Below, piece after piece: positions 9,915 through 21,895 of a stretch of DNA of 64,000 nt (position 1 is its first letter; each line of letters starts with the position of its first letter). The stretch comes from Gracilaria gracilis (lineage: Eukaryota; Rhodophyta; Florideophyceae; Gracilariales; Gracilariaceae), in the NCBI GenBank assembly GCA_030374805.1, contig JARGSG010000006.1:496001-560000 (forward strand), written 5' to 3'. The notes below the pieces were generated by a model. The model was not told the origin of the DNA. It saw only the letters and a list, made by a program, of their open reading frames with translations, and searched no databases. The position numbers and the translations under genes were made by a program.

Positions 9915-12900
9915 TTAAAATCGATGTTGGAACCACTGGAGTGTAGAAGAAAATGGCTGGGCTAGATAATTAGGACGAACTATATGTACTGTTCCCTGTA
10001 TTGCTGAACCCGGAACCATTCCATACCAAGGGGTGAGGTGTTCTGAGCTCTTTAGTTTTGAATGGGCAGAGAAGGGTAGAGTGTGGTTTTGCTCATCGCT
10101 TGTAGCCCAACGTAAAGATAGGCATTGCAAAACATTGTCCAAAGCTGTTGCGGGAGGCAATACCTCAAAATACCCAACGAATGCCACTTCTGGAACAGGG
10201 CCCGAGTATTCGAGTACAGACACACGAAGAAGAGCGACTACTTGAGCAGCCCATGTTGCACCTTGTTCTCCTTTGACCAAGATGGTCGAGAATTTGGGCT
10301 TCCTGCTCGGTCCGAAAGCTGGAGAGGAAAACACCCTTTGGTTGACAGGGTACTTGTTTTTACCTAGGACGTTAGAATTGGACGAGGCCTCAAAATGTCG
10401 TAGAACGGGAGCCTTACCACCTCTTACAACTGCGGAGTTCACGAGTGGTATCCTGATCTTCTCCGGTAAGTGGGATATGGAGTTATCTTCGAGCGTCTCC
10501 TCAACCAGGTTGAGGAACGTTGGAAGTGCTTGTTCCCCAATTTGGTTTAGAATGGAGATTTTATCATTATCCTAGAGGTCCTTCTTAACATCAGATAGCG
10601 TCAGTGAAGATGAGGAGAGCCGCCAAACGTAGTGTCGAAGTTGTTCCATGGTTATCGAACGACCCCTCTTTGTAAATCGAGGAAATTGAATAGAAGGTAT
10701 TGGAGAAGCGTATGGTGCGCGTGCCATGCCTTCTTGGAGATTATCACCAATCCATTTCTTTCTCACATTTTCATGGTCGATAGAGCGAATGGTTTCCTGC
10801 ACAGCCTTTGCCGTTCTTCTCGACGTTCGCCGATAATGCCTTTTAAATAAGAGGTGGGCATGTTCATATATCCCTGCATCGTAGTATTGGATACCTCCTA
10901 AACGTCTGATATCCTCGACGAGATGGTCAAGAAGATGAGAATTCAACATTCCAAGTCTAGAGGGGTGGAAGCCGGCTAATGTTCTGGTCTTACATTGTTT
11001 GAAGGCTGTGATCTGGGCCTGGAGAGCTGAGAGAGAGCTTTCGTTCCGGTGTGGTTCTCGATTGTACCTGAAAATGGCGCCGACCAAGTCTGAGTATTGT
11101 GTGAAGATGGTTGTGATAGGTGCTGTTTCATGTTCTCCACAACATGTATCAAAGAAAGCGCCTATGAATGGGAAAAACATGTCCAGTGCTTTGTAGTTCT
11201 TTGCCTCCAGCATTCCGCGTAGACCTTCGTTGGTGAATATACGGTTGAGAGACTTGCCTTTTTCTTGTGTAGAAAAGTCTATGTGCAAGCCTCTAGCGGG
11301 GAAGTCCCTTTCCATTGCGGCGAGGATTGCGTTTGCATGGTTTAGAAGTTGCGTGCGAACTGTTCGGAAAGAGCGCGGTGCATATGCTCCCATAGTGGTT
11401 ACCAGCGTGTGTGACTGAAGTCGGTCAATGGTGGCTGTTTTGATGAGCTTTGATATGCCAAGATGAAGGTTGTGCAACGGTTCGAAGGAAAAGAGGCTGT
11501 AAGGAGAAAGTCCTGGGATCAAACAAAGGATGAAAGGGCTTTCTAGAAAAGATGGGGTAAGGGATACGAAGTTGGAGCGCATCAGAGAATCTGCCTGAGC
11601 TCTTCTGTCTCTAGCTCGACGGGGACGTCGTTCAAGGTCTTCTTGCTCTGCATTTTTCAAGACTGCGGAATATGTTTCCCTTAGTCGTTTTGTCCGGTTC
11701 TGTGTGCGCAAGGAGAAAGAGGTAGGCACATCACTGGATAAAGATGAGCGTGGCAACTGGAATCTGTGACAGGGGCGTCCGGTCTTTATGCCATGAAGAA
11801 TAGACAGAATATCCTTTGCTTCAGGTATATCTGCGCAGTCTCTTGCCAACAGTGGATGGCATACCCGATGGACTTTGTCTTTCTCGGTGAACTCAATTCC
11901 TTTCAATACAAGGTTTAGAATAGGCTCTAGAATATGACGAAGGGAGTGATGCAGAATCTGCATCCTCGCATCGCGGAGAGATTTGTTGCAAACGAAGGGC
12001 ATGGTATCTGCATGCGACGAAGAAACTTCTTCGAGAGCTTTAGGGAAGTACGCAACTACCATGAGGTCCTCGTGGATACATTTGCGGCGTAGATGGTCGA
12101 AAAAGTTGGGAAAAACGAGGTGAAGGGGATAGGCGGTGACCGAAGTTTGCTTTAGAGTTGTTGAAGACTTATCGGTGTACAACTGCAGAAGACCTACGAA
12201 AGATTCACTGAAACTTATTTCTTGAGTATGCCAAACTATTCTATTATCCAAGGAGCCCATTACCCCTTCCTTCAGCTTGGAGGTGGCGTCTCTTGCAAGA
12301 GTTGCGGACACGGGATGAGAAATTTTCGCGGAGTGCGTCTGGGGGATAGGATGGAAGAAGGTGTTTTCGCTGTTAGTCAACTAGAGCTGCTTGAGGAGGG
12401 TCTCAATTGGGTCTCTCGTGTAGAGGATGGCGCTGAACTTATATCCTTGCGGGGAGATAGAGGTTCGTTTGAATCCATCGTTGGAAGCATCTCGTTCGAA
12501 AATAGTGTTCTTGAGTTCCGTAAAGCGCTTGGAACTGGTGATGGTTTCGTTGAAGCGCTTCTGCGAGAAGCGGGGGTTTTGAAGAAGACCAATGAGCTCG
12601 TCTGCCTCACGGTGACCAAGGTTGGAGGCTACGGAAGCGAGACAGACGGTAAGATAATCTATGTGAAGAGCGCCGAGCGACTCTTCGGAAGATGGAGGAG
12701 TAGAGTCGTTTCCAATTGAGGTTTCAAAGGGTGGGGGAGGGGGTGACAGAGGTTTAGAACTCGACTCCATTCGGTCTGGTTCCGGAGGTTCCGGTGGAAG
12801 GGAGACCTCCATTTCTTTGGGAGGGAGAGACTGGGCAGTACGGCAGGGAGCTGTAACAGTTTCCGAAGAAGAAGCGTTTGGAGGTGGGGCAGATAATTTG

Positions 12901-13044
12901 AAACGCTTGCTCCGTCGAATGCTGTGCTCATCGTATGGAATGGCTTTGTGACGGTGAGGACACTGACTGACGTGTCTCTGAAGCGACAACACTCCTCGCG
13001 CCATGAACGGACAACCGCGCTGTTTGTGCCTGCGGTAGTAAACC
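9915..13044 (-). pseudogene. Plavaka-like DNA transposase gene with two in-frame UAG codons
   Basis: A single frame of about 1040 codons without frameshift, interrupted only by TAG at 12381-12383 and 10572-10574. The N-terminus has a C2H2-type finger (C-P-F-M...L-x2-H-x3-C-x2-H, residues about 13-30), then a Pro/Ser-rich linker. The central part holds a 'HPLLARDCADIPEAK' block preceded by ILEPILNLVLKGIEF, which fits the catalytic-domain neighbourhood of Plavaka/KDZ-type transposases of the CACTA group (family knowledge, from memory). It continues with PFILCLIPG, FEPLHNLHLGISK and a basic MEQLRHYVWRL end. The upstream in-frame start at 13088 is possible, but Met at 13044 (MVYYRRHKQRG) lies next to the finger. 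Terminal inverted repeats were not identified. Confidence 0.6.
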
Positions 13045-13088
13045 ATAATGGAGGGAAAGGACTGAGAGAAGAGGAAGGGAACAAGCAC

Positions 13089-13717
13089 GGAAGAGAAGCG
13101 GAAGACGGAAGGACGGTGGGGAGGGAGGATGCTGAGGACAGTGGAAGGAGTGGAGAATAGTTTTGAGTTTAAATCACGTGCTTTTGTTCAAAAGGGGAAC
13201 GCATGGACACGTCGACCTTGACGCCAGGGTTCAACCCTGATTATCCACCACTAAAAATACTTCTGTCGATTGACAACGATATATCTGTACATTTGTCCGA
13301 TCTCGGCCGACGACGCGTAAAATTCTCTGTGGCCTCGCCTCCTCCATGAAATGGGATCTTCGTCCGGGCCAGCGGCCCAGTTGATGCTGATGTAGGTCAC
13401 TGGCTTCTGGTACGTTTGAAAACGACGTTCTCTCCCATTTTCATCCGAAGCTAACTACGTCTTCCCATTGCGCTTCGACGAAGGCGATATTTGCTCCGTT
13501 TCGTTCGGTTTCTCGCGCGCGGTGAGCAAAACATGATTTATGCTTTCCGAAACAGTTCTTTAACTTCCTAATCGCATAACTTCGGGCATCATGCCACTAG
13601 GAAGTTGAACGAACCATTTCGGAGAATCTCTTTTTGCTGAGGTGCGGACGTTTGAGTTCTTTGGTAGGGTTATTCTTCCACGCTTCAAACTTCTGAACCA
13701 ACTACTAATATTTCTGA
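13089..13717. other. Upstream region of the Plavaka-like gene; no gene seen
   Basis: The segment would hold the promoter and perhaps one end of the element. I could not find a matching inverted end on the far side of the gene pair. Confidence 0.35.
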
Positions 13718-14755
13718 AACGATGCGGAACTGGTCTGTACAGAAGAATTCGTAATTGTAAGTTTGGGAAAGCGAGGTTGGTCACTTTATGCTTCGTTTCT
13801 GACATTTTAAGCGGAATATATAAAAAGAATTGTATTCCTTCGCCGGTAAACGCTTCTCGATATGCATCTCCGCGTAGTCTAAATTTCAGCGAGTGTGTTA
13901 CGTGTACGAGGCAGCATGAGTGATTCTGAATGGTAAGTTGGCTATGTTTCCATTGCCGGTTGGTTTCTTTCTGGCTTGATTCTGACATGCTCTTCATCAT
14001 TTCATTGCTAAACAGGTAAAGGATTGTTTCTTACGATGCCAGTTTTGCGACTATACGATTATGCGGATGGTCAAGGGTGGCACCGCTGACCATCCGCATA
14101 CTCCTATAGTCGCAGTGCCTCAATCTCTTGAATGCGTTCATGTTCTTGGTACGTCTTGTTGAAATAATGTGTTGGGAAACGCGTTTCTAAGTATTCAAAC
14201 TTGTTGTTTTATCTTCTTCGCCGTTGAACACAGGTACTGTTGTTGGAGAGCGCGAGGAATGTGGCACGATGCGGAATGGTTTTGTACAGAAGACTGCGTA
14301 ATGGTAAGTTTAAACTTTGGAAAAGCGAGAGTGGTCACTTTCTGCTTTGTTTCTGACATTTGAAGCGGCATTTTATTGATTCACAGGTAAGCGATTTCGA
14401 TGCGATTGCATACGACGTTGGTCTAATAGTGAGCACGTGCGCTACGTCTACGAGGCAGAACGAGTGATTCTTAATGGTAAGTTGGCTATGTTTTCATGGC
14501 ATGAGGGTTTCTTCTTTGTTTGATTCTGACATGTTTCCCATCATTTCATTGCTTAACAGGTAAAGGATTGTTTCTTATGCTGCCCGTTTGGCGACTAGGA
14601 GAATGTGGGGATGGTCAACGGTGCCTCAATCTCTTGAATGCGTTCATGTTATTGGTGCGTCTTGTTGATCTACTCTGTCTGGAAACTGCGTTTTTCAGTA
14701 ATCTAACTTTTTGTTTCATTTTCTTAGCAGCTGAACACAGGGGGCTCATGGTGGT
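13718..14755. repeat. Tandem duplication of about 540 bp
   Basis: Copy 1 (from 13718) and copy 2 (from 14257) share in order: ACGATGCGGAA followed by TGTACAGAAGA, a GCGAG..TGGTCACTTT block, GAGTGATTCT.AATGGTAAG followed by TTGGCTATG, AACAGGTAAAGGATTGTTTC, CCTCAATCTCTTGAATGCG, and a closing block ending GCTGAACACAGG (GTTGAACACAGG in copy 1). Several shared pieces look like splice sites (GTAAGTTGGC and a T-rich stretch before AACAG), so the unit may derive from an intron-containing gene. No protein could be read across it. Confidence 0.6.
14047..14113. repeat. Large hairpin inside duplication copy 1
   Basis: Arms of 27 bp (14047-14073 and 14087-14113; 25 of 27 positions pair) surround a 13-nt loop. 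The arms begin GCGACTATA and end GCGGATGGTCA. Copy 2 has only a single arm at the corresponding place, so the inverted half arose after, or was lost from, one copy. Confidence 0.75.
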
Positions 14756-14964
14756 ACTACTGACTTTTTTTCTTAGAAACAGATAGCACTCTGATATGCG
14801 GTACGTGTCTCACAAGAGTAATACTCTACATTCCAGATTGGGAATACTGACAACTCGCTTCCTTTCCGATCCCAATACAGGTAAACTAATTTCGTAACGT
14901 TTTGCGAGGCGGTGAGCGCTACGTGCGATGAGCGAACTGACATGCGACGCACAAACCGATTAGT

Positions 14965-15005
14965 ACAGTATCGCCATGAGGCGCTTCGCCTCATGGCGGT
15001 ACTGC
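14965..15005. repeat. Hairpin with 3-nt loop
   Basis: Arms 14965-14983 and 14987-15005 pair at 17 of 19 positions around the loop CTT; the core is CGCCATGAGGCG / CGCCTCATGGCG. It lies in a gene-free region and carries no T-run after it, so I see no reason to call it a terminator. Confidence 0.7.
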
Positions 15006-15289
15006 AGTTCGCAGGTCGGCTCGCATTCTCTGCGAAAATGCCCGCGCAGAGCGCCGTTCAATGGTACTGGCGAGCATGAACCTGGCGAGGTGGACGCTCG
15101 CCGATGCAATTGAATAGAGCTCTGCTAATGTAGTGAATAGGGATTAGAATAGCGATTACGATAGGCATCAGATAGGTGAATAGATAGAAATAAAGGAAAC
15201 TCTGGTTCAATAGGAAGCATCGGAACTAGCGCTACTATTCCATAAGGTGGATGCGAGTATTCCACTTATTGAGACGTTTAATTTGCACC

Positions 15290-15530
15290 CAATGTGAAAA
15301 CTGAAACTGCACTTTGTCGAAAACTGCGCAGTTAATCCTGGGAGAGCCAACTAGCGCGACCGGAATACCACGGAGTATTTCCTGCGGACCAATACTTGGC
15401 GACCCAAGCAATTTTCTGCAGAATTTGGAAGAGCAGCACAAGGTAATTTTCCAAAAAATTTACTGGACGACCCTTTCCAAATTCTGCGCCACCCTCGCCA
15501 AAAACTAGCATTTGCAGAACACAGACGATG
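15290..15530 (-). repeat. Dispersed short repeat, copy 2
   Basis: Inverse-orientation relative of 4027-4290 (shared 20-mer near its right end). This copy also contains an internal inverted repeat, TTCTGCAGAATTTGGAAGAG against CTTTCCAAATTCTGCGCC, about 40 bp apart, so it can fold on itself. Confidence 0.45.
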
Positions 15531-15539
15531 AGTTTAGTG

Positions 15540-17279
15540 CATGGTTTGATCCTGTGGTGTAAATATTTTGAAAATATTATGGTCAGCACGTGTTGGCTTA
15601 CCGTGCTCCTTTCGCGTCAAGAGTTGCACACTTCTACGTACAATTTCAACATCTTCACACGAGAAAAGGACCTTCTTCCGAGCTACTCGCAAAACAGAAC
15701 TCGTTTTTCTGCTCCAGATTTCCCTAAATGTTTGACATTTTTGCATACTTTGTAAGATAAGTAGTGAGACAACTGGAGTACGTAATCGTTTTAGCTTCAA
15801 AATCTTCTCAATTTGAAAAATAAGCAGTAAAAAGGCGTAAAAAGGCGGCTTCTGCTAGTTGTGTCGCGTATGTATGCGTCGTAATTCTTTGATTCACAGC
15901 TTTCAATTTATGGGAAAACAGGGTACTCCAGTATTAAACTCTTTGTCGTACTAAAGTATGCATGGGAACATTAAACTTGGGAAGATTCGATAAAGTTAGA
16001 GGCGTTCCAATTTTTAGAGTAACTGGAAAAGGAATGTGTTTCACTGTTGGAAAGTCTCCTGAAGAACTGCGTTCTGCATGCACTACAGATATTGACGCTG
16101 CGAGACTGACATATACAATTTCTAACGCTTATAGTGGCGTAGTGCAGCAACTGCTACAAGAAACTTGTGACATTCAAATTTCCGTTTTTATTTAGAATTT
16201 CAATAAGTGCGAATTTCCTGCATCTCCCAGGTGTCTAGACACAGTCTTGATATCAAAATTACATAGAAGACAGTAATTGTCGTCATACAACGCCTACTAA
16301 TTCCAGTGCAACGGTAAGATTTGTTTCTTCTGCTAATCAGCAACTTTTCAAGATTAATACGTGGGGTCGCACGTACTGTTTTATTGCAACAGAGCTCTTC
16401 ATAATTCGATTAGTAGTACTAAGTTCCCTTTAGGTACATTGCAACTCTTAATTGGTGGACTATGCGTCCGAGAGACAACGGAAAGTCAAACCTTTACAGC
16501 ATGTCAGCTCCAGACAAAGACTGAGCCCCATATGAATCCGTTATGGTTTTCGTAGATTATATAAGTCTCCAATTTAAAAACGAAAGAATTGAAGACGAAC
16601 TTACTTTCTTTGACAGATGGGTGCCGGAATTCTATCGTGAATAGTACAGTCGGTGTTTTCTACATGATGTATGGGTATGCTGAAGCTCCATACGAATAGT
16701 TCAGCCATTTAGCTTTTCATAAAGAAGGTACGAAACCGATCCATTACGATATCTCAGACACTTTCTGAAATTTGGAACAGTGAAAAAACTTTTAAGCGAT
16801 ACAAGCTTCCTACTTTTCGGGCACGCTTATAAAAAATCAGAAAGAAGATCCAAGATGCGCAGCATAGAACGTTTCAACCGATTCGCATATTAGTGTGTTA
16901 TTTAATTCTAACTGTGAGTGGCAGACAGTGAAACTCCAACACAGAAACGAGGTTAGAATAGTAGATGCACTGCTCAGAAAACGAAGCCAAATACTGTTTT
17001 TATCGACGATGAACCTGCATGTTCGGACATGGAGAATCGCTCAATTGACTTTTCTTCTGTCACTGAGTGGGAGTGCAGTTTTGAGAACAAGTTTAGTCCT
17101 TTACACCTCGTTTCCGAATGGACGGAAGCGAAGAAAATGACTTGTCTTCTATCACTAGCCGTACTTTTGCCGAGTGGTGTCGGTTCTCAGTGTGCATAGG
17201 TAAGGGTGGCAGACATATGAAACTATTTATATGCTGGTCTACTGCACTAATTCACGTCGAAACGATGCACTTCAAATGG
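15540..17279. other. Gene-free stretch
   Basis: Short ORFs only (for example 15962-16195 plus, 77 codons) with no recognisable motif. This region lies downstream of the gypsy protease and should have held its reverse transcriptase; none is visible, so the element is truncated. Confidence 0.4.
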
Positions 17280-17789
17280 CTAGGAAATAACTGCAGTGCA
17301 GGAAACAATGAAAGCTACCACCCGAAGATACTTGGATTCGAAAACTTTGGAGCGTCGCATGAGAACTGTCCGTTTCAGTGGTACTATTGCCAAGACGTAC
17401 TTGACAATAAAAGAAGTACCGAGTAATACGTTGGTGGAGAATTTGGAAACCACCAAGAACTGTACTCCTACGTTGAGATCACCGATTAAGATCATGAGAG
17501 GGAGAACTCCCACGAAATCCATGCGGTTCTTCGAAGCGTCCACTATTCGGGGCCTTACATCCGGTCGGATTTTTGAACGCCATTTTGGAGGAATGTGGCG
17601 TTCTTGAACCAGATAAGGTCCAGCTCCGGTGTCAAGATCTCCCATTAACGGATACATAAATGCCGTGTTGAGGCCAATCGACACGTGCACGTTGTAGTTC
17701 GCGCTGGAAAAGAGGAACGCTTCGGCTTCTATATCCGTATCGGTCAGATCACATGTCAGGGCAGAGGATTCCGCTCGGATGGAGTCCAT
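17280..17789 (-). pseudogene. Ty3/gypsy retropepsin (protease) fragment
   Basis: Aspartic protease that would process the retrotransposon polyprotein. The active-site triplet is seen as LDTGAGPYLV, followed about 80 residues later by the usual hydrophobic end of the fold (NVLLGTSFIVKYVLAIVPL). It follows gag on the same strand, as expected for gag-pro-pol. The frame is open for about 170 codons, but gag upstream is broken in several places and no reverse transcriptase follows. Confidence 0.75.
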
Positions 17790-17966
17790 TCAGTTTGTCC
17801 ATGACGGGGCGAGGCTAGGCCTCTGTGGAGGATGCGAGGCCTCTAGGCTTCATCCTGGTCGTTTCCCTGGTCAGGAGCAGGCTCTTCGACCAGCATAGAG
17901 GCCTGTGTCGGTCGTGATGAGTACGTGCGGCGGAGCTCTCGCCCTGGCGATATCATACGTTTTGCC

Positions 17967-19946
17967 TTAAGGTACCGAGTTCCCGTCCAGTCGGGTAGCT
18001 ACTGTAATAGCCTTCCTCGCGGCGTTGCTGATAATTAGCCTCCCATATAGCCAACAGCCTCTCCTTGAAGTCCGGTGGGAGCAACTGACAACAGTTAGGC
18101 TCCTACGAGAGGCAAATTTGACACGGTTTAACTGGCGCCTACCCCTGGGGTTGTTCTCCCCAGGAGCTGCTGGGACTGGGGTAAGATCGAACGGACTGCC
18201 CAGTCGTTGAAGCCGAAGGAATTGTGGGAGGTGAAAGCATGGAGGACGCGCGGGACACCGCGAGGATGTGTTCCTCGTCTTCATCCGATACGTAATAGAT
18301 CGATACCCACGTTGTATCGATATGGTGAACCTTCCGAGCGGTACGACAGAACTCTTTCGGAGTCATTTGTTTTTGAGTATCGACCCGTACGGACTGTCGA
18401 TGTCATGAACGATGGGTGTCTCCGTACGATTCTGCATATGTAACAAATGCATTGTATCCTATATTGGGATGCGATGTGAGGGGATTCCTCACCTTTGACC
18501 GAATGGCGGCAAGGAGACCTTCAACGAAGATTTCCTTAAAATTCCGATCGGTGAAGACGCTTCGGCAGCGGAGGGCTTTCGTCCAGAGCTTCTGAAATAA
18601 TTCCATTTCGGGTATGCCTGATGCTTGGCGTAGAGAGTGACCTCTGCCGCCGCGTGGGCAATGATCTCATCTGTTGCGTACGTGGTCAACAGGAAGTTGA
18701 ATTTTTCTTCGTACGTATAGAGGGACTCATCCTGAGTACGGTCGACAGCGCCAGACTCACCTTCGAGCCAAGACTGAACCAGTTCATGGGCCGGTCCGGT
18801 CAAATAGAATTGGAAAGACGAGAGAGCGGTGCCATCGGTGAAATCCATATGGCTGCAAGCGGTTTTGAACCGCTGTAAGAAACTGAGAATCGATCATCGG
18901 ACGTATTCGGGAAAAGAAATGACCATTCATGTAGACCTTCAATATCTTTCGGTAGCGGGCAACCTTGCGCGCCACCCGAGAATTATATATTTGGCCCCTT
19001 CTGAGCAACCTGTACGTACGGGAGTCCACCACCTTGGGAGACTTCTCCTTTAAGGGTCTGATGCGTTTCAGCATCAAACTGTCCGAATAGGAACGATACC
19101 GGTCGGACTTTCCCCTCCGTGGAGGGCTGCGGGAGCTTTAGTCGACTTCCAAATTCGTGCGGTTGCATCCGACGAATACTCCAAAGAGTCTGAGCCTTTT
19201 CTGGCTGATCTCCGCCTTTTCTGGCGGCTACAATCCTTCCGTTTACGGGGTTCTTCATCCGAGTCGGAACTTCTGCTCGGTCTACCATCTCTGCGGCTGC
19301 GATACCTCCTCTCGTGGGCGCAATCTTCTGAGTTTCCATCCAGATTGTTTTGCTTGTTGACTAGCGGGAGGTACACTCTGGTCGGACCTCTCTTTGGGCC
19401 CTTCTTCAGTTTCGGTCGGTTTTGCTTCTCACTGCTAGTGGGTGCATTATCCGTACGGTCCATAAAGGATTGGGGTGGAAGGGTCAGTAGCTGAGCTACC
19501 AAAGCGGCTAGTATACTGTTCAGAGATGACGAGGCAGGTTCCGAACGGTCTCTTCATGATATTCCTGACTTTATCGTGTACGATCGGTGAAATATCCTGG
19601 TGCAGAAGTGCCGTGATTTGGGCCTTGAGGTACGGCTCCACTGCCATGTGGACGTGGACCTCAATTTTCGTTCGGAGACTCTGCAGGGCGTAGGGAGAAA
19701 TGCCGTCCTAGAGTTGTCTTGCGGTACTCCGTTTGGTAAGGAGAGGCGGCGCAAGGCCAGCTTCGCCCCGCGCCATCTTCTCCGTTCCCGAAAAGGGAGC
19801 GAAAGCAGGTGCCTCGTTCTCGTTCCGTCCTGAACTAGACCTGTTACGTGCGGAGCCGTCTCGGAAAATCCGTTCACGCTCATCTGCAGCCGTGACTTAG
19901 GCCGTTGCGATACTTCGGTTGATCTGACGGCCAACCGAAGCGGCAT
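17967..19946 (-). pseudogene. Ty3/gypsy gag, decayed
   Basis: Structural capsid protein of a retrotransposon, spread over at least five frames. Order on the minus strand: an N-terminal part with AVEPYLKAQITALLHQDISP, a Ser/Arg/Asp-rich linker (RYRSRRDGRPSRSSDSDEEP), then the capsid region with DGTALSSFQFYLTGPAHELV and ELFQKLWTKALRCR, which matches the Retrotrans_gag pattern. I see no intact zinc knuckle (CCHC), though the region near 18060 is where it would lie. It is followed by the protease at 17.3-17.8 kb and preceded by an LTR in matching orientation. Confidence 0.7.
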
Positions 19947-20341
19947 CCAAAGTGGAGCGAATTGCGATCGTTATAGACTTTGCGGAGTCTCTTTCGACCA
20001 GAGACCCTTCACTTAGTTTTTCGTGCGGACGATGACTCATAATCTATGTATCGGTTCCACGATCGATTTTGCGACTTCAAACGGCCTCAAATTTTACTTC
20101 TAGATCGGGAGACCAATGTGGTATAACGCCAGTCGGGAGAGAGTCCGAAGCAATCTTGAGACGGAAGTGGTGGCAGCGTACAGTCGTGTTACTGTAATGA
20201 TTCTGAACGGTGAGGGAGGGCGAAAGCACCGGGCCGTCGAAGGGAGAGTGAACGGTCGGTATCACCAAGCGCGTATAGGTGCACGCAAAAGGGTAGGAAT
20301 GGTCTCAGAAACCGTAAGGGGATTCACTCGTGCGGTCTATC

Positions 20342-21300
20342 TGTAATGCAAACTGGATATGAAGACGTTCGGCGGGAGATGCTTGTCGTTTACGATTGGG
20401 TAGCCAGGAGATCCGAGCTACAAGTAAATATCGGGTCTAGGCTCCCTTTCTAACTACTGTAAGATCGGTGTAATTGATTTATCACGGCCTGGCACCACGC
20501 AACTTGCACACGTGTCGAACTTGTACATACCGCCAGTCCGCCCGGAACTTGATCATCAAATTGTACACGTTGCAGAGCCACCGCTTCTGCTCAATGTGCA
20601 ATACCCTTCATACATGAGCGGCCAGCCGGCACACCAGCAGCACACCCCTTTCATACCTCTAAAGCCAATCGGATATACTGTACACCGACTCGGGCCCACT
20701 GTACTACATGTTCACACGGTCACGAGAATGATTCCCGAAAGAAAGTAGAGAGGCGGCGACAGGGTTTCGGACGACGGGCCACTGAAAACAGGACTAAAAA
20801 GGCGGTGACCACAGAGAGCGGGGAAAAGAAAGAAGAGATTAAAAGATACACTTTACAGGAGCGAGTATACGACAATATGTCGAATCAAGATATACGAATA
20901 ATGATTATACTCTGAGCGCCACAAAAGTAGGTAATTATACATGTACACCGTTTTCACTCCGTATGGAGGTGGACAGTCTGTGAAGGCGTGATTGTTACAA
21001 CCAGAAGCCCTTGCTTGGCAAGGGGCGATCTACTTGGGGGAGCAGTGCTCAAAATTTTAAATACCAATATCGGTGCCCCACTGACAGTGGTGCGCTAGGA
21101 AAATTAATCTAGAAAACATCTAAGTAAATAAAGCAATGCTAGATGCACTGCCTTCTGCATATCCGTACTACACGTTTGTTACTCACAACCGCTACCTCGA
21201 ACCGTTCATTCTACGTGTACATCTCTAAAATTGACCTCCGCGAGGCCGCACACTAATAGTAGTCTAGCTCATATATACTATATTATCCATGCGGAAAATA
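20342..21300 (-). mobile_element. LTR, family A, diverged (right end approximate)
   Basis: The left end TGTAATGCAAAC resembles the family terminus TGTARnGCAA. The stretch 20760-21190 aligns with the reverse complement of 1-560 at the window start, for example GTTTCGGACGACGGGCCAC and GCCCTTGCTTG. It lies just upstream (in minus orientation) of the broken gag, so it is probably the 5' LTR of that element. The outer end could not be fixed. Confidence 0.6.
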
Positions 21301-21577
21301 ATTAAGTCCATTATTTAGTCTCCAAGGAGTGTTGTCTCCCAAGGTTTTCTTTCGTTCCTGGTCTTCTCTTGCCCATGTGTTTTTTTTTGTAGCAACAAAA
21401 ATTTGAATGGTGATAATCGCTACGCTCAACCAATCTGCTACTTTTCTAAATGCATCTGACGTTCTTATTTGAGTTTATTTCGTGTGGCGGTGGAAATTGG
21501 ACGATTATCGCAATTGGAGTAGGAGCAATGCTGCCCTTATCAGACACACTGAAAGCGTACGGATGTACCATAATAGG

Positions 21578-21895
21578 CAGCAGAGCACTATGGGCAGGTG
21601 CCCGCTCTGTTTCTCTGGCTTAACAAAAACTAAAAGATGTTCGAAGAGTGTTGCAATAGTGATGAATAATAGATTTTTAAGGACCATGAAACTTGAGCTC
21701 AGCGTGGCCTCTTAGGAACACTAAACTTGCTACCGCTTCTCCGTCGTTTTTCTGCGTCGTTGCAGTCAATTGCGTTCTGTCTCGCTCTCAAATCATTCGG
21801 ACGGCCGAAGCAGCAGATCAATATGGGTAGATGCGCGCTCACTGTCTCACGCTTTACCAAAAACTAAAAGATCTTCCAAAAGCATTGCGATAAAG
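21578..21895 (+). repeat. Local duplication of a short block
   Basis: The block CAGCAGAnCA.TATGGGnAG...AAAAACTAAAAGAT..TTC occurs at about 21578-21668 and again at about 21812-21895. It is diverged and short; no coding frame is kept in both. Confidence 0.5.

Noticed and set aside
14965..15005. Hairpin as a transcription terminator
   Set aside because: No adjacent gene and no T-run; the context is eukaryotic.
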